Part shown: positions 63,101-64,000 of the stretch, piece after piece | Position numbering within the stretch: the first letter of the stretch is position 1 | Layout: each line of letters opens with the position of its first letter | NCBI RefSeq assembly: GCF_037392515.1 | Contig: NC_090288.1 | Span: forward strand, 1,178,001 to 1,242,000 | Source of the DNA: Haliotis asinina | Lineage: Eukaryota > Mollusca > Gastropoda > Lepetellida > Haliotidae | Length of the DNA: 64,000 nt | Direction of reading: 5' to 3' | Notes under the pieces: generated by a model | The model's input: only the letters and a program-made list of their open reading frames with translations | What the model was told of the DNA's origin: nothing | Database searches by the model: none | Made by a program: the position numbers and the translations under genes

Positions 63101-63943
63101 ACTTGCTGAACAACGTGACCATTCTCAAAGAAGTTCTGCTGTACCACGTGCTGTCGGGGGTGGTCTACTCCACAAAACTGACTAATGAGATGGTCGCCAA
63201 ATCCCTCTCTAACGGCCTACCCATCAGGATCAACATCTACCAGGAAGGAAAGGTGAGTGCCTCCCACGGCAACGTTTACGACAACATACATGAAGGAAAA
63301 CCCGAAAATAGAACCTGTTAACAGCAGAACCCCGAATATCCGAGTTGGAATTGATCTTCAGTAACCCATGCTTGTCGTGAAAGTCGACACATGATGGCGG
63401 GTGGTCAGGTTCGCTTATCTCGGTTGAAACGTCATCGGATGCCACTTGTGTGGATCAGTGATCACGCTGTTGGTCACTGGATTGTCTGGTCCTATTATTT
63501 ACAGACCGACGACATACTGCTGGAATATTGCTAGAGTTCAGCGTAAAACTAAACTCACGGTGTTAACTGTAATTCGTGTCAGGCACTGTCCCGGGATGGG
63601 GATCGGTGATGCGCATCATACTATACCATCAACACAGAAGGATGTCGTGTAGCTTGAATGTCGTGTAGTGTTAAACTTAAGACAACAAAGAAAACTATTT
63701 GGATTAAGGTGGTTAACTATGACCTGTGTGACGTCACTACTGATTGTTTCCCCCAGGTGGTGACAGCGCAGGGCTCCCCCATCGCCCTCGTCAACCAGAA
63801 CGCTACCAACGGCGTCATCCACACCCTGAGTCGCGTCATGCTGCCCCCAACGGGAACGGTCGTCGATGTGGTGTCTAACGTCCCTGACTTCAGCGATCTG
63901 AATACAGCCGTCATTGTTGCTAAACTGCTCGATGTCTTGGCTG
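60125..63943 (+). CDS. Secreted fasciclin (FAS1) domain protein, 5' part, continues beyond the window
   Basis: Exons are 60125-60326, 63029-63252 and 63757-63943, with GT/AG sites and phases 1 and 0. A donor (gtaggc) at 63944 shows the gene continues to the right. The protein starts with a signal peptide ([19 protein letters not shown]). The first FAS1 domain runs from about residue 46: [19 protein letters not shown], then the H1 motif [14 protein letters not shown], the YH-containing block [13 protein letters not shown], and the H2 motif [15 protein letters not shown] second FAS1 domain begins at [21 protein letters not shown]1 proteins (the periostin/TGFBI type is the animal model) are extracellular adhesion or matrix proteins. 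Possible N-glycosylation sites occur (NVT, NAT). Family assignment is firm; the specific orthologue is not. Confidence 0.92.
61944..62068. repeat. (GT)n/(GTCT)n microsatellite
   Basis: About 125 bases of gt repeats with regular gtct interruptions, suggesting an interrupted old array. Confidence 0.95.
62776..62901. repeat. 29 bp GC-rich minisatellite, about four copies
   Basis: 'cgagtcttcccggaaggtac' recurs with a 29-base period at 62779, 62808, 62837 and 62866, about 130 bases before exon 2 of the FAS1 gene. Confidence 0.9.
63340..63562 (+). mobile_element. SINE family 1 (intron 2 of the FAS1 gene)
   Basis: 'aattgatcttcagtaaccca', 'gcttgtcgtgaaagtcgac', 'ttggtcactggattgtctgg' and 'cagcgtaaaactaaactcac' are present. 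The copy is moderately diverged. Confidence 0.85.
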
Positions 63944-64000
63944 GTAGGCCTTACCCAGTGTCATATTCTGGTGATCTGTCAGTAAATACAATGTCGTTTG

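Overview
The window is animal genomic DNA, most likely from a marine gastropod and probably an abalone-like vetigastropod. The evidence is small exons with GT/AG splice sites, TATA promoters, secreted-protein genes, and many dispersed repeats ending in a (ACTC)n tail preceded by 'ggcgtaaaactaaactcactc', a signature I associate with Haliotis-type genomes. The species is inferred. All gene models are read from splice signals and reading frame only.

Positions 1-20493 are a head-to-tail tandem array of a unit of about 5.05 kb: four full units (starting at 1, 5052, 10105 and 15148) and a partial fifth. The array continues to the left of the window. Each unit carries one five-exon gene on the + strand. 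It encodes a 146-residue secreted precursor: signal peptide, a very basic 43-residue segment with eight consecutive arginines and aromatic residues, a GKR amidation/cleavage site, then a strongly acidic C-terminal domain with two canonical EF-hand loops. The four copies encode the same protein. The layout resembles a cationic antimicrobial peptide with an acidic neutralising pro-domain, but I recognise no named family and the calcium-binding pro-domain looks new. This is the best candidate for an undescribed system.

Positions 20494-30600 hold repeats and fossils: a dispersed repeat ending the array, a Tc1/mariner transposase remnant, a broken Ty3/gypsy element with Gmr1-like domain order (23291-27155), and a related LTR fragment.

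Positions 30639-46705 hold one 14-exon + strand gene. I assembled it from phase-matched splice sites into a 422-residue secreted protein: signal peptide, five cysteine-rich domains each built from two exons (phases 1 then 2), a Tyr-rich SYYYPT repeat and an alanine-rich C-terminal helix. I do not recognise the family. Its introns contain a Penelope-like element, an LTR fragment with part of gag, SINEs and many minisatellites. One minisatellite (43133-44403) supplies the 3' splice site of exon 12 plus many in-frame copies of the same site.

Positions 46746-60040 are gene-poor: a SINE, a decayed I/Nimb-like LINE (about 47700-52957), large minisatellites (53912-55370 and 57950-58737) and several tRNA-derived SINEs. 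The LINE and both SINE families share a 3' tail.

Positions 60125-63943 are the first three exons of a secreted fasciclin (FAS1) domain protein that runs off the right edge.
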